From: Rutpela maculata | Taxonomy: Eukaryota > Arthropoda > Insecta > Coleoptera > Cerambycidae | DNA length: 64,000 bases | Assembly (NCBI GenBank): GCA_936432065.2 | Contig: OW386293.2 | Coordinates: 19,108,234 to 19,172,233, forward strand | Direction: 5' to 3' | Translations under genes and position numbers: made by a program | The notes under the pieces: model-generated | Told to the model about the DNA's origin: nothing | What the model saw: only the letters and a program-made list of their open reading frames with translations | The model's database searches: none | In this document: positions 31,345 through 42,153 of the stretch, piece after piece | Numbering within the stretch: position 1 is the first letter of the stretch | How the letters are laid out: the number at the start of each line of letters is the position of its first letter

Positions 31345-31620
31345 AATTAAAAGTTTGTATCATTTGTAAAACCTCGAGCAAAAATATATAATAAAGCAGG
31401 TAGAGAAGCTGTAGAAAATATTGTTTTAGAAACTGTAAGAGAAAATCCTAATATATCGTCTCGCGAAATATAGGAAAATTTAGGAATCCCAAAAACAACT
31501 GCTTCGCGTTGTTTAAAAAAAAAAAAAAAAATCAAACCCTACGAATTTCAAAGGCTTTTCGATTTTTGTCAGTGGTATTTGCGTAAGTGCAATGAAGTGC
31601 CAGGATATGAGGGAGCAATA
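31345..31620 (+). pseudogene. Mariner-like transposase, N-terminal fragment
   Basis: The plus strand reads RAKIYNKAGREAVENIVLET, VRENPNISSREI, a stop, then ENLGIPKTTASRCLKKK and, after an A run, PYEFQRLFDFCQWYLRK. This matches the linker of insect mariner-like transposases (pattern ENP..S.R......L.+...V...L.....YP...Q......FC.W). The catalytic blocks are not here; a C-terminal piece in the same orientation is at 38166-38405. The region lies within the 13.1-kb element, so the two pieces are probably one gene split by insertions. Confidence 0.75.
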
Positions 31621-31850
31621 GGCATGTCCACAAAAAAAATATACATTAATATTATTTAAAACCATACATTAGAGCCCCTGGTACCAAAATCAGATTTTTT
31701 TTAGCAATAAATATTTTAATTTTCTCAATTATTCGTATTAAAAATCGCCCGAATGCAGCGAGGCTAAGAAACGTTCCCAGGCAGAGGCTAGATCGTCATT
31801 TACCTTGTAGCTACGAAGGCCTGTATGTGTAATACGGGACCGTTATTATA

Positions 31851-32655
31851 CTCTTCGCAAAAACGAAGAGTATATTGTATTTGATCGGCACATTCCTAAA
31901 ATCGTAAATATCGCTCGCAGACAAAGAAATTTCATATCATTGTGTTAGTGAACGAATTCTGAACAACTTTCAAAATGTCCGTCTGTCCGTCCGTCACGTT
32001 TCTTGAAAGCACGATAACTTAAGAAAGAAAAATCCGATTGTATTGAAATTTAGAAAGTAAGTTAGTGTTAGCTAGAGGAAGAAAATCGATCAGTAAATAA
32101 AAAAGTTATTAATTATTTAATTTAAAAAAAATATATTCTCTTAATTTTTGTCACTTGTACTAAAATGGAAATATTGCGAGATATCATTTCCATAATACAT
32201 TTTTTTTTGTTTATGAATTTTACTAATAGATATTTCATAAAGTGAAATGTGTATGAATGTCGAAAGATATATATCACAGACAATCAATTTTTCAGCAATA
32301 GGTGGTGGTGCAGCGGCTAAACCGTCCAGTTCAACAACCACCACGACGCTGCGTGTCGTGGTTGTCTGGCTGGTTCCGAACCAGACTCCGGGGAGGCACA
32401 TACATGTACATCTCATTTTAATAAACTTGTTATTGCTTGATTGCTTGCTTTGCGTTGCAATCCAAAGGTCCCGTGTTTGAATCCCACACAGGTCGGACAT
32501 TTTTATTTTATTTTTTTATAATTTTTTTCACAACAATATAACAAAATTTAGGATGTCCAAAAACTGACATTATTTATAAGAAAACTGCGAAGAGTATCCT
32601 GTAGAATGTGTAACAATTATATATAAAAAGCTCTGTAAATTGGCGAAGAGTACGT
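31851..32655 (+). repeat. Dispersed repeat with ACTCTTCG ends and tRNA-like module, copy B
   Basis: Starts TTATTATACTCTTCGC and ends GGCGAAGAGTACG. It is an inverted relative of 4459-7920 without the hAT insertion, so it shows the empty hAT site. At 32425-32495 a tRNA-like stretch has TTGCAATCCAAAGG and the B-box-like CGTGTTTGAATCC. The class is unknown. Confidence 0.7.
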
Positions 32656-32779
32656 TTTTAGCTTGTTTTTTATTGAAAGGCTAATGTAATATTATTGATC
32701 AGCATGCTTTAGAAGTCCTATATCCAAATTTTGAAGATATTTTGATTTATGATTTTCGAATTACGGCCCCTTAAAATTA

Positions 32780-33090
32780 TATTTTTCAAATATTAAATAA
32801 TTAATAACTTTTAAACGAATTGTATTTCGAAAAAAAGTCATTTTTCATTTTCTATTTAAATTCACTTTTTCTACAACCCAGTGTCGTCTGTACTGTGAAA
32901 TTTCATAGACTAAGAATTTTCAGTAAAAAATTACCAAAAATAATATCAAACAATTTATAACTTGAAAAATATTTAAAAAAAAAAAAGTAACTCTTCACTT
33001 TCTATTTAAAAACACTTTTTCTACTTCCCACTGTCAACCATTCTTTCACATTCGGTAATCCTTAATGCATGAACAATTTACAGAGCAGCT
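32780..33090. repeat. Imperfect direct duplication (~120 bp)
   Basis: The block TCATTTTCTATTTAAATTCAC, then TTTTTCTACAACCCAGTGTC, is followed about 150 bp later by a close copy (TTTCTATTTAAAAACACTTT, TTCTACTTCCCACTGTC). No coding content. Confidence 0.55.
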
Positions 33091-33234
33091 GTTTCAAAAT
33101 TCTTAGTCTATGAAATGTAAATTGTCTAGCCGAATAAAGTCATTTTCTGAGTTTGACAAGTTAAATTTCATTCAATAAATCTTATAAAACACCAATAATA
33201 TATAAACAGGAATTCGCAACTGGTTTCATCAGCG

Positions 33235-33690
33235 CAGCCAGGGCAGTTCCACCTTGCACATGGTGGGCGCGGCCGCCGCGCATTGACTCTCAAAGTTGCT
33301 TAGCTCTGTAACGGGTGACGCTACAGAGATGGTATACATACCAATGGAAAGCCGAAAGTATGAAGAGAAATGTTTATTCGGGTACGTTTTCCCCTCTGAA
33401 TCTTCATTTATCCGCAATGGAGCCCTTTCGAATTTTTTTCAATTTTTGAAGTTTTGACAGCACTAGAACGGAAAATTACGAACGAAATATGCATGGAACA
33501 TGTAAAATACGAACGAATATGCTTCTCCGAAGCTTTTATGATCATTTCGGCCCAAATCGGACCAGTAACAACCTTTTTGCTGCACTTTATAGCCAGCTCT
33601 GCGACTTAGGCCTTTGTTGCTCCGCAAAAACAGGGAAGCCGACAGGAGAGAGTAGGGGACTTTTTGCATACACTCAGAGAACTGTCAAAG
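33235..33690 (+). repeat. ~450-bp direct repeat, copy 1
   Basis: Shares with 35262-35710 the blocks GGGTACGTTTTCCCCTC, TTTATGATCATTTCGGCCCAA, ATCGGACCAGTA and ACAGGGAAGCCGAC in the same orientation. The two copies flank the LINE at 33749-35250. No long-terminal-repeat features (primer site, polypurine tract) were seen, so I treat them as a tandem family into which the LINE inserted. Confidence 0.7.
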
Positions 33691-33748
33691 TTAGATAACG
33701 AAGGGTATAGCTCGTCTTGCGCCTTCTTGATTGTTTAGACTATACGTG

Positions 33749-33824
<76 letters not shown>
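33749..33824. repeat. (AAT)n microsatellite, LINE tail
   Basis: About 75 bp of uninterrupted AAT repeats, directly downstream (minus strand) of AATAAAGAATT. This is the trinucleotide 3' tail of the minus-strand LINE. Confidence 0.9.
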
Positions 33825-33825
<1 letters not shown>

Positions 33826-34040
33826 TCTTTATTCTCAATTAATTGTATAAAGGAAAAAATAATACAAGTAATTGTAGAGAGCGTCAGGTTAAGAACAAAC
33901 AATACATGCACAAAGTTATATAATATACATACAAATATTACATACACAACGATTATTGTATATAACGTCATTGGACAACATATATGTGTCTAATACACAT
34001 AAAACAAAACAACACAGTTAAAGGCAACTTAAGTTTAACG

Positions 34041-35207
34041 TTAATTAAAGAAAAATTCTTCAAAAGTGTAACAGTTTTTATCAATAAGTAAGGTTTTGAG
34101 CTTTTTCTTGAAAATAGTAATGTTTTGAGAATTTTTTATCTCAGTTGGCAAAGCATTGAATATTTTGCAACCGTTAAAATAGATACTTTTTTGATACCGT
34201 GCTGTCGAATGTTGATCAGGTATAAGATTATTTTTAAATCTTGTGGAGTAACTGTGGCCAGTCAAATATTTTTGAAATGTTTGCAAATTTTTATAAACAA
34301 AGCAGCCCAGTTCATAAATATATGTACCAATTAGTGTTAAAATTTTTAAATCTTTGAATGCTGTTCTGCAGGATTCTCTTTTTGACACCTTAGTTAATAT
34401 TCGCAGTGCATATTTTTGTAGGGTAAAGACACGTTGAGAGTAACTACTTATTCCCCAATTAATGATACCATATCGCATCTGAGAGTGAAAGTTTGCATAA
34501 TAAAGACTAATTACAATATTTTGACTACAGTGGTTTACTAGTGATCGCAACGCATAGCAACAAGTGCGTAGTTTATTACACAATTCATCAATGTGAATAT
34601 CCCATTTTAAGCCAGAGTCAAAAGTGACTCCTAAAATTTTACCTGAGTTATGCATGTTGAACAGGTTAGAATTTTGGATATTTAAATTAGCTTGCGAAAT
34701 TTGTTGCTTGAAAAGTATCGAGGTGGTTTTTTGCTTATTTAAATTGATTAGGTTTTTTTCAGACCAGAGAATGCATTTTTTATATATTTTTTCTGCCGAA
34801 TTTATTGCTTCCGTGCCGTTGCTTTCCGTGATTAGAAAATTTGTATCGTCAGCATAACATACTATTTGTAAATTCTCAATTGGCTTTAAAAAATAAACTA
34901 GATCGTTGGCAAAAATAATGTATAATAGAGGGCCCAGGATGGAGCCTTGTGGGACACCCTGGGTTACCTTCCTGGGTTCACTTTTGACATCATTGATTTG
35001 AACAACCTGATCTCGATTGCTTAGGTATGATTTTATAAATTTTAATGGAGGCCCTCTAATTCCATACCTGCATAATTTTTCTAAAAGCAATTGATGACCT
35101 ACGCAATCGAAAGCCCGGGAAAAATCAATGAATAGACCAAGTGGGCACATTTTTTTGTCAAGTCCATTTACAATTTCTATATGAAGACTACTTAAGGCCG
35201 TATCCAC
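34041..35207 (-). CDS. CR1-like reverse transcriptase, 5'-truncated but open frame
   Basis: 388 codons without a stop. The frame is open further upstream to about 35250, so the first Met is not a real start. Polymerase motifs are intact: motif A LFIDFSRAFDCVGHQLL (residues ~25-43), motif B KVTQGVPQGSILGPLLY (~80-96) and the catalytic CYADDTNFL (~117-125). They are followed by KILGVTFDSGLKWDIHIDEL and MRYGIINWG. The C-terminus is FKKKLKTLLIDKNCYTFEEF. The endonuclease domain and fingers are missing through truncation, so it is unlikely to move by itself. The open frame argues for a fairly recent insertion. Known role: target-primed reverse transcription. Confidence 0.85.
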   Translation of the reverse strand: MDTALSSLHIEIVNGLDKKMCPLGLFIDFSRAFDCVGHQLLLEKLCRYGIRGPPLKFIKSYLSNRDQVVQINDVKSEPRKVTQGVPQGSILGPLLYIIFANDLVYFLKPIENLQIVCYADDTNFLITESNGTEAINSAEKIYKKCILWSEKNLINLNKQKTTSILFKQQISQANLNIQNSNLFNMHNSGKILGVTFDSGLKWDIHIDELCNKLRTCCYALRSLVNHCSQNIVISLYYANFHSQMRYGIINWGISSYSQRVFTLQKYALRILTKVSKRESCRTAFKDLKILTLIGTYIYELGCFVYKNLQTFQKYLTGHSYSTRFKNNLIPDQHSTARYQKSIYFNGCKIFNALPTEIKNSQNITIFKKKLKTLLIDKNCYTFEEFFFN

Positions 35208-35261
35208 ACCCCCGTTTTTTACAAAACCATGTTGTTCCGGTGAGATTATGTTATGATAGAC

Positions 35262-35710
35262 GCAACAATGAACGCACTTAAATGACCGAGTGTCGCCGCT
35301 GCGATACTCAGAGTGGCGTAACTCGGTAACGGTGACGCTACAGAGAGGGTACCGATCGAAAGCCCAGAGTATGAAGAGAAATGTTTATTGGGGTACGTTT
35401 TCCCCTCCGAGTCTTCATTTCCACGCAATGGCACCATTTCGGAATTTTTCTAATTTTTTTAACAAATTTTTAAATTTTTGAAATGTTGACAGAACTAGAA
35501 CGGAAAATTATGAACAAAACTATGCATGGAACATTTGAAATATGAACGGATATGCTTCTCCTAATCTTTTATGATCATTTCGGCCCAAATCGGACCAGTA
35601 CCTTCCTGTTGCATTTTATAGTCAGCTCTGCAATTTTTGCGACTTAGGCCCTTGTTGCTCTGAAAAAACAGGGAAGCCGACGGGGGAGAATAGGGGACTT
35701 TTCGCTACGT
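35262..35710 (+). repeat. ~450-bp direct repeat, copy 2
   Basis: Same-orientation partner of 33235-33690; see the shared blocks there. The copies differ by substitutions and small indels, so the duplication is not recent. Confidence 0.7.
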
Positions 35711-35814
35711 GTTGTCCTGGACCAAAACTACAATCCTGGAAATTTTCATCTTTACAATAATTAATTCCGGGTAGAAGCGATATTTTGACTAAAATTCCTG
35801 CGCTATTAGGACTA

Positions 35815-38135
35815 GTTATATCTAGTTAGCTAAGTTAACTAAATGGGCTCATTTGGCACTTCTCTTTAATTTGATTATCGCAAAGATCTTACAATTCTAA
35901 GACCCTGTGCAAAACACTAGAATTTTGTGAGACCTGTAAATCGTCTAAAAAAAATTATAAACATGGACCGCACGCCTTGTCCGCCTTGTCGAATCTCGGC
36001 CGCGACGTCACTTAATAGCAACCCGCTAGTCGCACAGAGAAAGACTCAACGATCTCAAGCGGAATGCACGAGCTTTGATATTAGGTGAGCGGTGCACCCC
36101 TAAAAAGATGAATAAAAAAGTGACATAACCTCCCGAACAAAGTTGCCAGATTGAAACCAATTGGAATCGATTAGTTACGTTTTAGGTAACAAAAAACCTA
36201 AATAACATTTTTTTGTCCGAGTGGCAGGTAATTTGTTACTACCAATGAAATTGCAAAGTGAAAAAAATGTAAAAAATCTATTTGAAAATACATTTTGTAA
36301 GTTAATTGGGCAAAAATAAACACTTTTTGTCTCTTGTAATGTTTTCGAAAAATGCACTGTTTTTGAGTTATAGGCGATTTAAAGTCCGAAAATGGCCAAA
36401 AGTCGACAACTTCAAAAATTCTTATCTCGGCTTCTACTGGACTTTTTTTAATGTTTTGGGTCGTAAAATGATCGTTAATACTTATACTTAAACATACTAT
36501 TTTTTGTAATAAAGCAACTTTTTATTTTCATTCCACTCGGATGCAGAACATAAAAAAAGTGAAATTTTGTTTTTATTTTATCAATTTTTTCAAAATTTTT
36601 CAATTAAGTCAGGCTAGAAAAAAACAAAAAATAAAAGTGGGTAGACCGCGTGTTTCTGAACAAAAAATGTTTCATTAAAATGTATCGCTAAAGCCACGGT
36701 TTTCCCGGAAAAAAATGAGCAAAGGATGGATGGAAAAATATACTTATATAAATTATCATGCCCGAACTCAATCGTCACAATAAACAATATAGAAAAAAAT
36801 AAAAGCCCCTTCAAAAAAATTCTTTCTTCATTGAAAACTGTTAAAAAGAATGTACACTTTATGATTATTATGGTTTATTAAGTTGTAGTAACGTGGATTC
36901 AAAAAAAGTACATCTCAAAACATTTTAATTTAATTGCTTGATGATTTTCTTGATAAATATATTGGAGGCTGTAACCATGATAAGAAATTGCGATTGTCAA
37001 GATCTTATCCGTATAACTATGAAAATATCTTTGATTGTTTTGAATATAAATTCTGGAACTTTTCCAATACATTACATTTACATTTCCAATATTTTCCCTC
37101 CAGACTCACTATTTATCTTCTTAGTCACTAAGAAAAAATTTTAAAATGTGTAATCAGAATGAGAAAATAGCCTTATTTTACTTGTTAGAACTGCTAAGAA
37201 TTTTTAGAGGTTCCGTAGTATGCATTTAACCGTGCGCTTGTCCGAGCAGAGTGACAACGTTATTTCACTATTTTTTTTTCCGGGAAAACCGTGGCTTTAG
37301 CGATACATTTTATTAGAATATTTTTTGTTCAGGAGCATGTGGTCTACCCACTCTTATTTTTTGTTTTTTTTCTAGCCTGACTTAATTTAAAAATTTTGAA
37401 AAAATTGATAAAATAAAAAAAAAATTTCACTTTTTTTATGGTCTGCATCCGAGTGGAATGAAAATGAAAAGTTGCTTTATTAAAAAAAATAGTATGTTTA
37501 AGTATAAGTATTAACGATCATTTCACTACGAAAAACATTAAAAAAAGTCCAGTAGAAGCCGAGATAAGAATTTTTGAAGTTGTCGACTTTTGGCCATTTT
37601 CGGAGCTTAAATCGCCTATAACTCAAAAACAGTGCATTTTTCGAAAACATTACAAGAGACAAAAAGTGTTTATTTTTGCCCGGTTAACTTATAAAATGTG
37701 TTTTCAAATGGTTTTTTTACATTTTTTTTACTCTACAATTTCATTGGTAGTAACAAATTACCTGCCACTCGGACAAAAAAATGTTATTTAGGTTTTTTGT
37801 CCCCTAAAACGTAACTAATCTATTCCAATTGGTTTCAATCTGGAAACTTTGTTCGGGAGGTTATGTCACTTTTTTATTCATCTTTTTAGGGGTGCACCGC
37901 TCGCCTATATGTTGCGTGACCGTTTCGTTTCCTATCCTCTGACGTCACGATGTTGGTCGCACCGCGCTCTTTAGAAGCGTATATTTCGAGAACCACATAT
38001 CGAATTCACCTGAAATTTTCAACATTGCCTAATTTTAAATAATGCTTTATCCACAAGATGTAACAATTACTAAATAATATTCATTAAATGAGCCTATTGA
38101 TAACTAATAATTAATTTAGCTAACTAGACCTAAAT
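35815..38135. mobile_element. Fold-back element, ~2.3 kb
   Basis: Left arm about 35815-36900 and right arm about 37130-38135. Outer motifs CTAGTTAGCTAA / TTAGCTAACTAG; then GAGCGGTGCACCCCTAAAAAG / CTTTTTAGGGGTGCACCGCTC; then long near-identical inverted blocks (ACCTGCCACTCGGACAAA, ACTCGGATGCAGA, TTTTCCCGGAAAAA). The loop (36900-37130) is homologous to the loop of 58606-60091. It interrupts the region between the two transposase pieces of the 13.1-kb element. No transposase is recognised. Confidence 0.75.
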
Positions 38136-38165
38136 AAACAACAAAGTAGTATAGATATTGTTTAA

Positions 38166-38405
38166 TTCTTAGGAAATAATGGTCCTATTCTGTGGCCAGC
38201 TAGATCTCCCGATATAACCCCTGCAGACTTTTGGCGTTGGGGTTATATAAAAAATATTATGTATAGAGAAAGGTCTAATAACACAGAAGAATTGGAAAAC
38301 AATACATTAGCTGTCTTTCGGACAATAACTCCCGTCATGATTGAAAATGCAACAAATTCTGCAAGGAGAAGATGTCAAAAATGCATATATGTCAAAGGAA
38401 GATAA
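38166..38405 (+). pseudogene. Mariner-like transposase, C-terminal fragment
   Basis: Reads GPILWPARSPDITPADFW, then RWGYIKNIMYRERSNNTEEL, the block with the third catalytic Asp (PAD) in insect mariner-like transposases, and ends at TAA (38403-38405). It is open throughout and in the same orientation as the N-terminal fragment at 31345-31620. I infer one transposase gene split by about 6.5 kb of insertions. The first and second catalytic Asp blocks were not found and are probably deleted. Confidence 0.8.
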
Positions 38406-38439
38406 TTCGAACATTTATTGTAGTTTTGTTTTACTATTT

Positions 38440-39289
38440 TTGACAAAATTATCAGCAGAGCGGTTGTTATATTAAGATCTGAACGGGCTGTACCCCTTAC
38501 TCTTTACAAATTTACAATAACAAAGGCTTTTGTCACGCTCAATTCTCTGGACGCGGAACGGTATTGACGGATACTCAATAAAATTCTTTCTGGTATAGGC
38601 TATATTTCGTCGATTCCATTTAACGGTTAACTTCTTAATTAGCTAATTAAATTCGTCCGTCCCTTTCTGGGCACATTTTTACGAACCTCACCGAACGTCG
38701 TCCCGCTGGTGTATTTCGAAAAATATTAACGTTTTAAAATTTCATGTTTTCTCACTTTTTTCGGCTACTTTTTTTTCGCCGTTTTTCGTTTATATCTCGG
38801 AAACGGCTGCAGCTAGCTCAAAAATAAATTTTCACAGGGGTCCAGATAATTTCTTGAGGAATCACCCGTTCCATCAGAATTGCCCTAAATACTTTCGTTT
38901 TGGAGAAATCGACCCAAATGTGTGGCGATGCACGACTCAAAATGGTACATTTTTCGCTTAAAACCTCCATAACTCCTAAACGATGGCTCCTAGGCCAAAA
39001 AATTTCGCCCTAACGAATTTGTACAGAATTAAATTATCTAAAAGTCTTTTTTTTTTTAAATTAACGAGCTAGGAGCGGTCAAAGTGGAGGCTTTCTTAAT
39101 TTCTTCTTTTCATCCCGGCCGTGCCTACGTCATAGCTAAATATCGATTTTCTGAAACATCCAATCAGATTCGTCCACTGCTGTCAATCTGCGAGGCGATA
39201 AAAAGTCATATACATTTGTCTAAATTGACATTTGTTTCGTGTTTTTGCGCGATGCAGATTGAAACCAACAATTGTATAAACTGTCGCGT
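38440..39289. other. No recognisable gene; repeat-like sequence
   Basis: Contains phrases such as TTATATCTCGGAAACGG that recall the first unit of the satellite beginning at 39290, so it may be decayed satellite or element interior. No protein motif. Confidence 0.45.
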
Positions 39290-41090
39290 CGATCGCTGAT
39301 AACTCGGGAACGGTTGTAGATATCGAATTGAAATTTGAAACGTAGGTGGAAATGTTGTAGACTGACGGAATACAAGTGAATTAAATATACACCTACGTTT
39401 ACGTGACGTCACAAAGAAGAAACATTCTTACAACAGAGGAAAAGGTGGAGACATCGACTTCATATTTGAGACGTAGGTGGAACTATTGAAGAAAAATGAA
39501 ATTAGAGTGAATCAAAAATACGCCTACGCACAGTGGGTCATTTTAAGAGATTTCTGGCCAAAACTCAAATGAATCAAATTTCACCAACTTCCGAAAAATG
39601 AGTAACAAACATGATTTTTAGTAAGGGTGGACGTTATTCTTGGGGAAACAAAAGGCCTTGATCCCTATACCTGCCGCATTTGCATTCTACAGCTTGAGAA
39701 GGAAACACGTGTTCAAATTTAAAATTGTGCAGTAAAAATTTAGCGTTTACACGACTGTGAATTTTGGTTTTTTTTGCCTTCAATTGAACGAATCGGCCAT
39801 GTCTGGCATAGAACAAGGCATGCGCTTTATTGTAGGCAGTTAGTTGACTTTATTTGTTATTTGGTATCCAAATTATAGCCTTTTAGTGAGTGAGCGGTTT
39901 CAGCCGTAAATTTTGATTAAAATGAAACTTTTCATTTTTGTTACACTTCACTTTCGCAAGCTTTACCTTTATAATTTTTTTTATAATATTGAATATAGTG
40001 TTCTCTATATATTCTGTGAATTGCAGCTGCCCCAAGCTGCCGTTTTTTGAGTTAATGCGTCTTGTATACGTTAATGCAGGTTAAAAATACCCAATTTTAG
40101 GAGTAAAATAATTAGTGATATTGTAATGACTGATTTATTTCAATTCATGAAATCGTTCAATGGAATTTTTTTACCATTTTTTCCCGAATTTGGAGGCAAT
40201 ATTCTAGTCGAATCCAAAGTTTCACAATTTTATCCAATTATTTCAATTTCCACCCCCTGAAACCCAGCCTTATATATCGATGGAATTTTTTAACCATTTT
40301 TCCTAAAATTTGCAGGCAATATTCTATTCGAATCCAAACTTTCACAATTTTATTCAATTAATTTAATTTCCACCCCTGAAACCCACCCATATTTATCGAT
40401 GGGATTTTTTCATTATTTTTCCTTTCAACGCCAGTTAATTTTTGGGCGTTTCGAGGAGTTTCAGAGTTTTGGCCAAAAAACGTTAAACCTGACCCACTGT
40501 GCTATGTCACAAAAAATAAAAATTTTATAACGCACGAAGGGGCAAAGATACTAACTTCATATTTGAAATGTAGGTGACACTACTGAAAAAAGGTGAAATT
40601 CAAGTGAATCAAACATACACCTACGTCACAAAAATGAAAAATTCTTACAACAGACGAACGGATACAGATATCGACTTGATATTTGAAACGTAGGTGGAAC
40701 TATTGAAGAAAAAACAAATCCGAATGAATCAAAAATACACCTACGTCACAAAAATGAAAAATTCTCGCAACAGACGAACGGATACAGATATCGACTTGAT
40801 ATTTGAAACTTGGAACTATTGAACAAAAAACAAATCCGAGTGAATCAAAAATACACCCACGTCACAAAAACGAAAAATTCTAACAGACGAACGGATACAT
40901 ATATCGACTTGATATTTGAAACGTAGGTGGAACTATTGAAGAAAAAACAAATCCGAGTGAATCAAAAATACACCTACGTCACACAAATGAAAAATTCTAT
41001 CAGACGAGCGGATACAGATATCGACTTGATATTTGAAACGTAGGTGGAAAAAACAAAACCGAGTGAATCAAAAATACACTTGTCACAAAA
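39290..41090. repeat. ~120-bp satellite array, interrupted by a Transib-like element
   Basis: Repeated units carry GATATCGACTTGATATTTGA, AACGTAGGTGGAACTATTGA, GTGAATCAAAAATACACC and TACGTCACAAAAATGAAA. Successive GATATTTG positions (40678, 40798, 40911, 41028) give periods of 120, 113 and 117 bp. About seven units are visible, the outer ones more diverged. Confidence 0.85.
39529..40501. mobile_element. Second Transib-like non-autonomous element
   Basis: The ends CACAGTGGGTCA (left) and TGACCCACTGTG (right) are flanked by CTACG (39524-39528) and CTATG (40502-40506), a 5-bp duplication with one change. It interrupts a satellite unit at CCTACG|TCAC. It has inner direct repeats (ATCGATGGAATTTTTT...AATTTCCACCCC, about 120 bp, three partial copies at 40140-40400) and no transposase. 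The terminus is like 4912-6601 but the body is unrelated. Confidence 0.72.
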
Positions 41091-41545
41091 ATAATTTTCG
41101 GAGAAATGTCACTTTTCAGAAAATGTCAAATTTTCGGAAAAATGTAAAATTTTCGGAGAAATGTCACTTTTCAGAAAAATGTCAAATTTTCGGAAAAATT
41201 ACAAATTTTTGTAGAAATGTCACTTTTCAGAAAAATGTCAAAATTCGAAAAAACCAAATTTTCAGAGAAATCTCGTTTTACAGAAAAATGCCAAATTTTC
41301 TGAAAATGTAACTTTTCAGAAAAATGTCTAATATTCGGAAAAATGTAAAATTTTCGGAAAAAATGTCAACTTTTCAACAATTGCCAAATTTTAAAAAATG
41401 TCTAATTTAAAAAAAATGTAAAATTTCTAAGAAATGTCAAATTTTTAAAAAATGTAAAGTTATTAAAAAATGTTAAATTTTCGGAAAAATGTTAAATTTT
41501 CGGAAAAATGTTAAATTTTCAAGAAATTTAAAATATACGAAAGAA
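41090..41545. repeat. A/T-rich minisatellite
   Basis: Degenerate repeats of about 20 bp around TTTTCGGAAAAATGTCAAAT. The apparent open frame over 41033-41311 (repeated RNV/FQKN-like words) is a by-product of the repeat and not a gene. Confidence 0.8.
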
Positions 41546-42153
41546 GTCAAGTTTTCATAACTCTTAAATTGATTGAAACGTTAAACTGACTGCGAAGCAC
41601 TCAAAATTGAGCGCGAAGCACTCAAGCCCTCCACCAGGAGCTAGAATGGGCTTTAGTCCATTCTAGTTTTATATTATAAGAAGTGTTGTTAATACTTTTC
41701 CATGGCCTCCTCACAAATATATTATTTTTTTCAAAAACTAACCATTTCTTCTAGAGATAAATATGATATATGATATATCGTTGGATAATTAATTTCACTT
41801 GTGATCGAATAATGAAATAATTTACAAGGTGTTCTATTTGAAAAAACATGTCTGTATCTCCAAAAAGTGAGGCATGCATAATTTTCTTCTTATCAGCAAA
41901 GGATTCGATTTAAAAAAGTGCCTTAAGAATGTGTTACTCGGTATTAGATTCGACACTTGAGATATAGAGGTCATCCAAAAATGACAATTTTCCAAAAACT
42001 CTCTGTAGCTCGTTGATCAGAAAACATAGACGATCACGGTTTGCGCTATCGTTTGTTTCTCGACAATCGAGCTCAGGACACCTATATGGGTTTTTGTCTA
42101 TCTGCCATAGTTTTGGAGAAAACCCCATCCCTTCTAATTTGGTCCACCCAGTA

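Larger units (their letters stand above)
33749..35250 (-). mobile_element. 5'-truncated CR1-like LINE with (ATT)n tail
   Basis: A minus-strand element starting at about 35250 (NIISPEQHGFVKNGG) and running through the reverse-transcriptase ORF to a 3' UTR and (ATT)n. It lies between two ~450-bp direct repeats. No unambiguous target duplication was found. Confidence 0.8.
29041..42151 (+). mobile_element. Mariner-like element expanded to 13.1 kb by nested insertions
   Basis: CAGGGTGGACC at the left and its inverse GGTCCACCCAG at the right are flanked by TA (29039-29040, 42152-42153). The terminal inverted repeats extend about 300 bp (29041-29340 and 41820-42151) and share ACTATGGCAGATAG, GTGTCCTGAGCTCGATT and GCTGATAAGAAGAAAATTAT. 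Plus-strand transposase pieces at 31345-31620 and 38166-38405 belong inside it. Everything between (composite repeat, LINEs, fold-back, satellite) came in later or is of unclear origin. Confidence 0.8.

Noticed and set aside
32425..32495. A tRNA gene (also at 6926-6988, 29432/30669 and 46573)
   Set aside because: B-box-like motifs are present but I could not fold a full cloverleaf with an acceptor stem; all lie in dispersed repeats.
33235..35710. LTR retrotransposon with 450-bp LTRs
   Set aside because: The direct repeats are diverged and the interior is a truncated minus-strand LINE with an (ATT)n tail; no primer site, polypurine tract or gag-pol was seen.
39084..39299. 71-codon ORF
   Set aside because: It runs into the satellite, has no recognised motif and no support from splice sites or composition.
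39290..41090. CRISPR-like array
   Set aside because: Units are about 120 bp without short spacers, in eukaryotic DNA; it is a satellite.
41033..41311. 92-codon open frame
   Set aside because: It is a translation of the degenerate ~20-bp minisatellite; its repeated words follow the DNA repeat.
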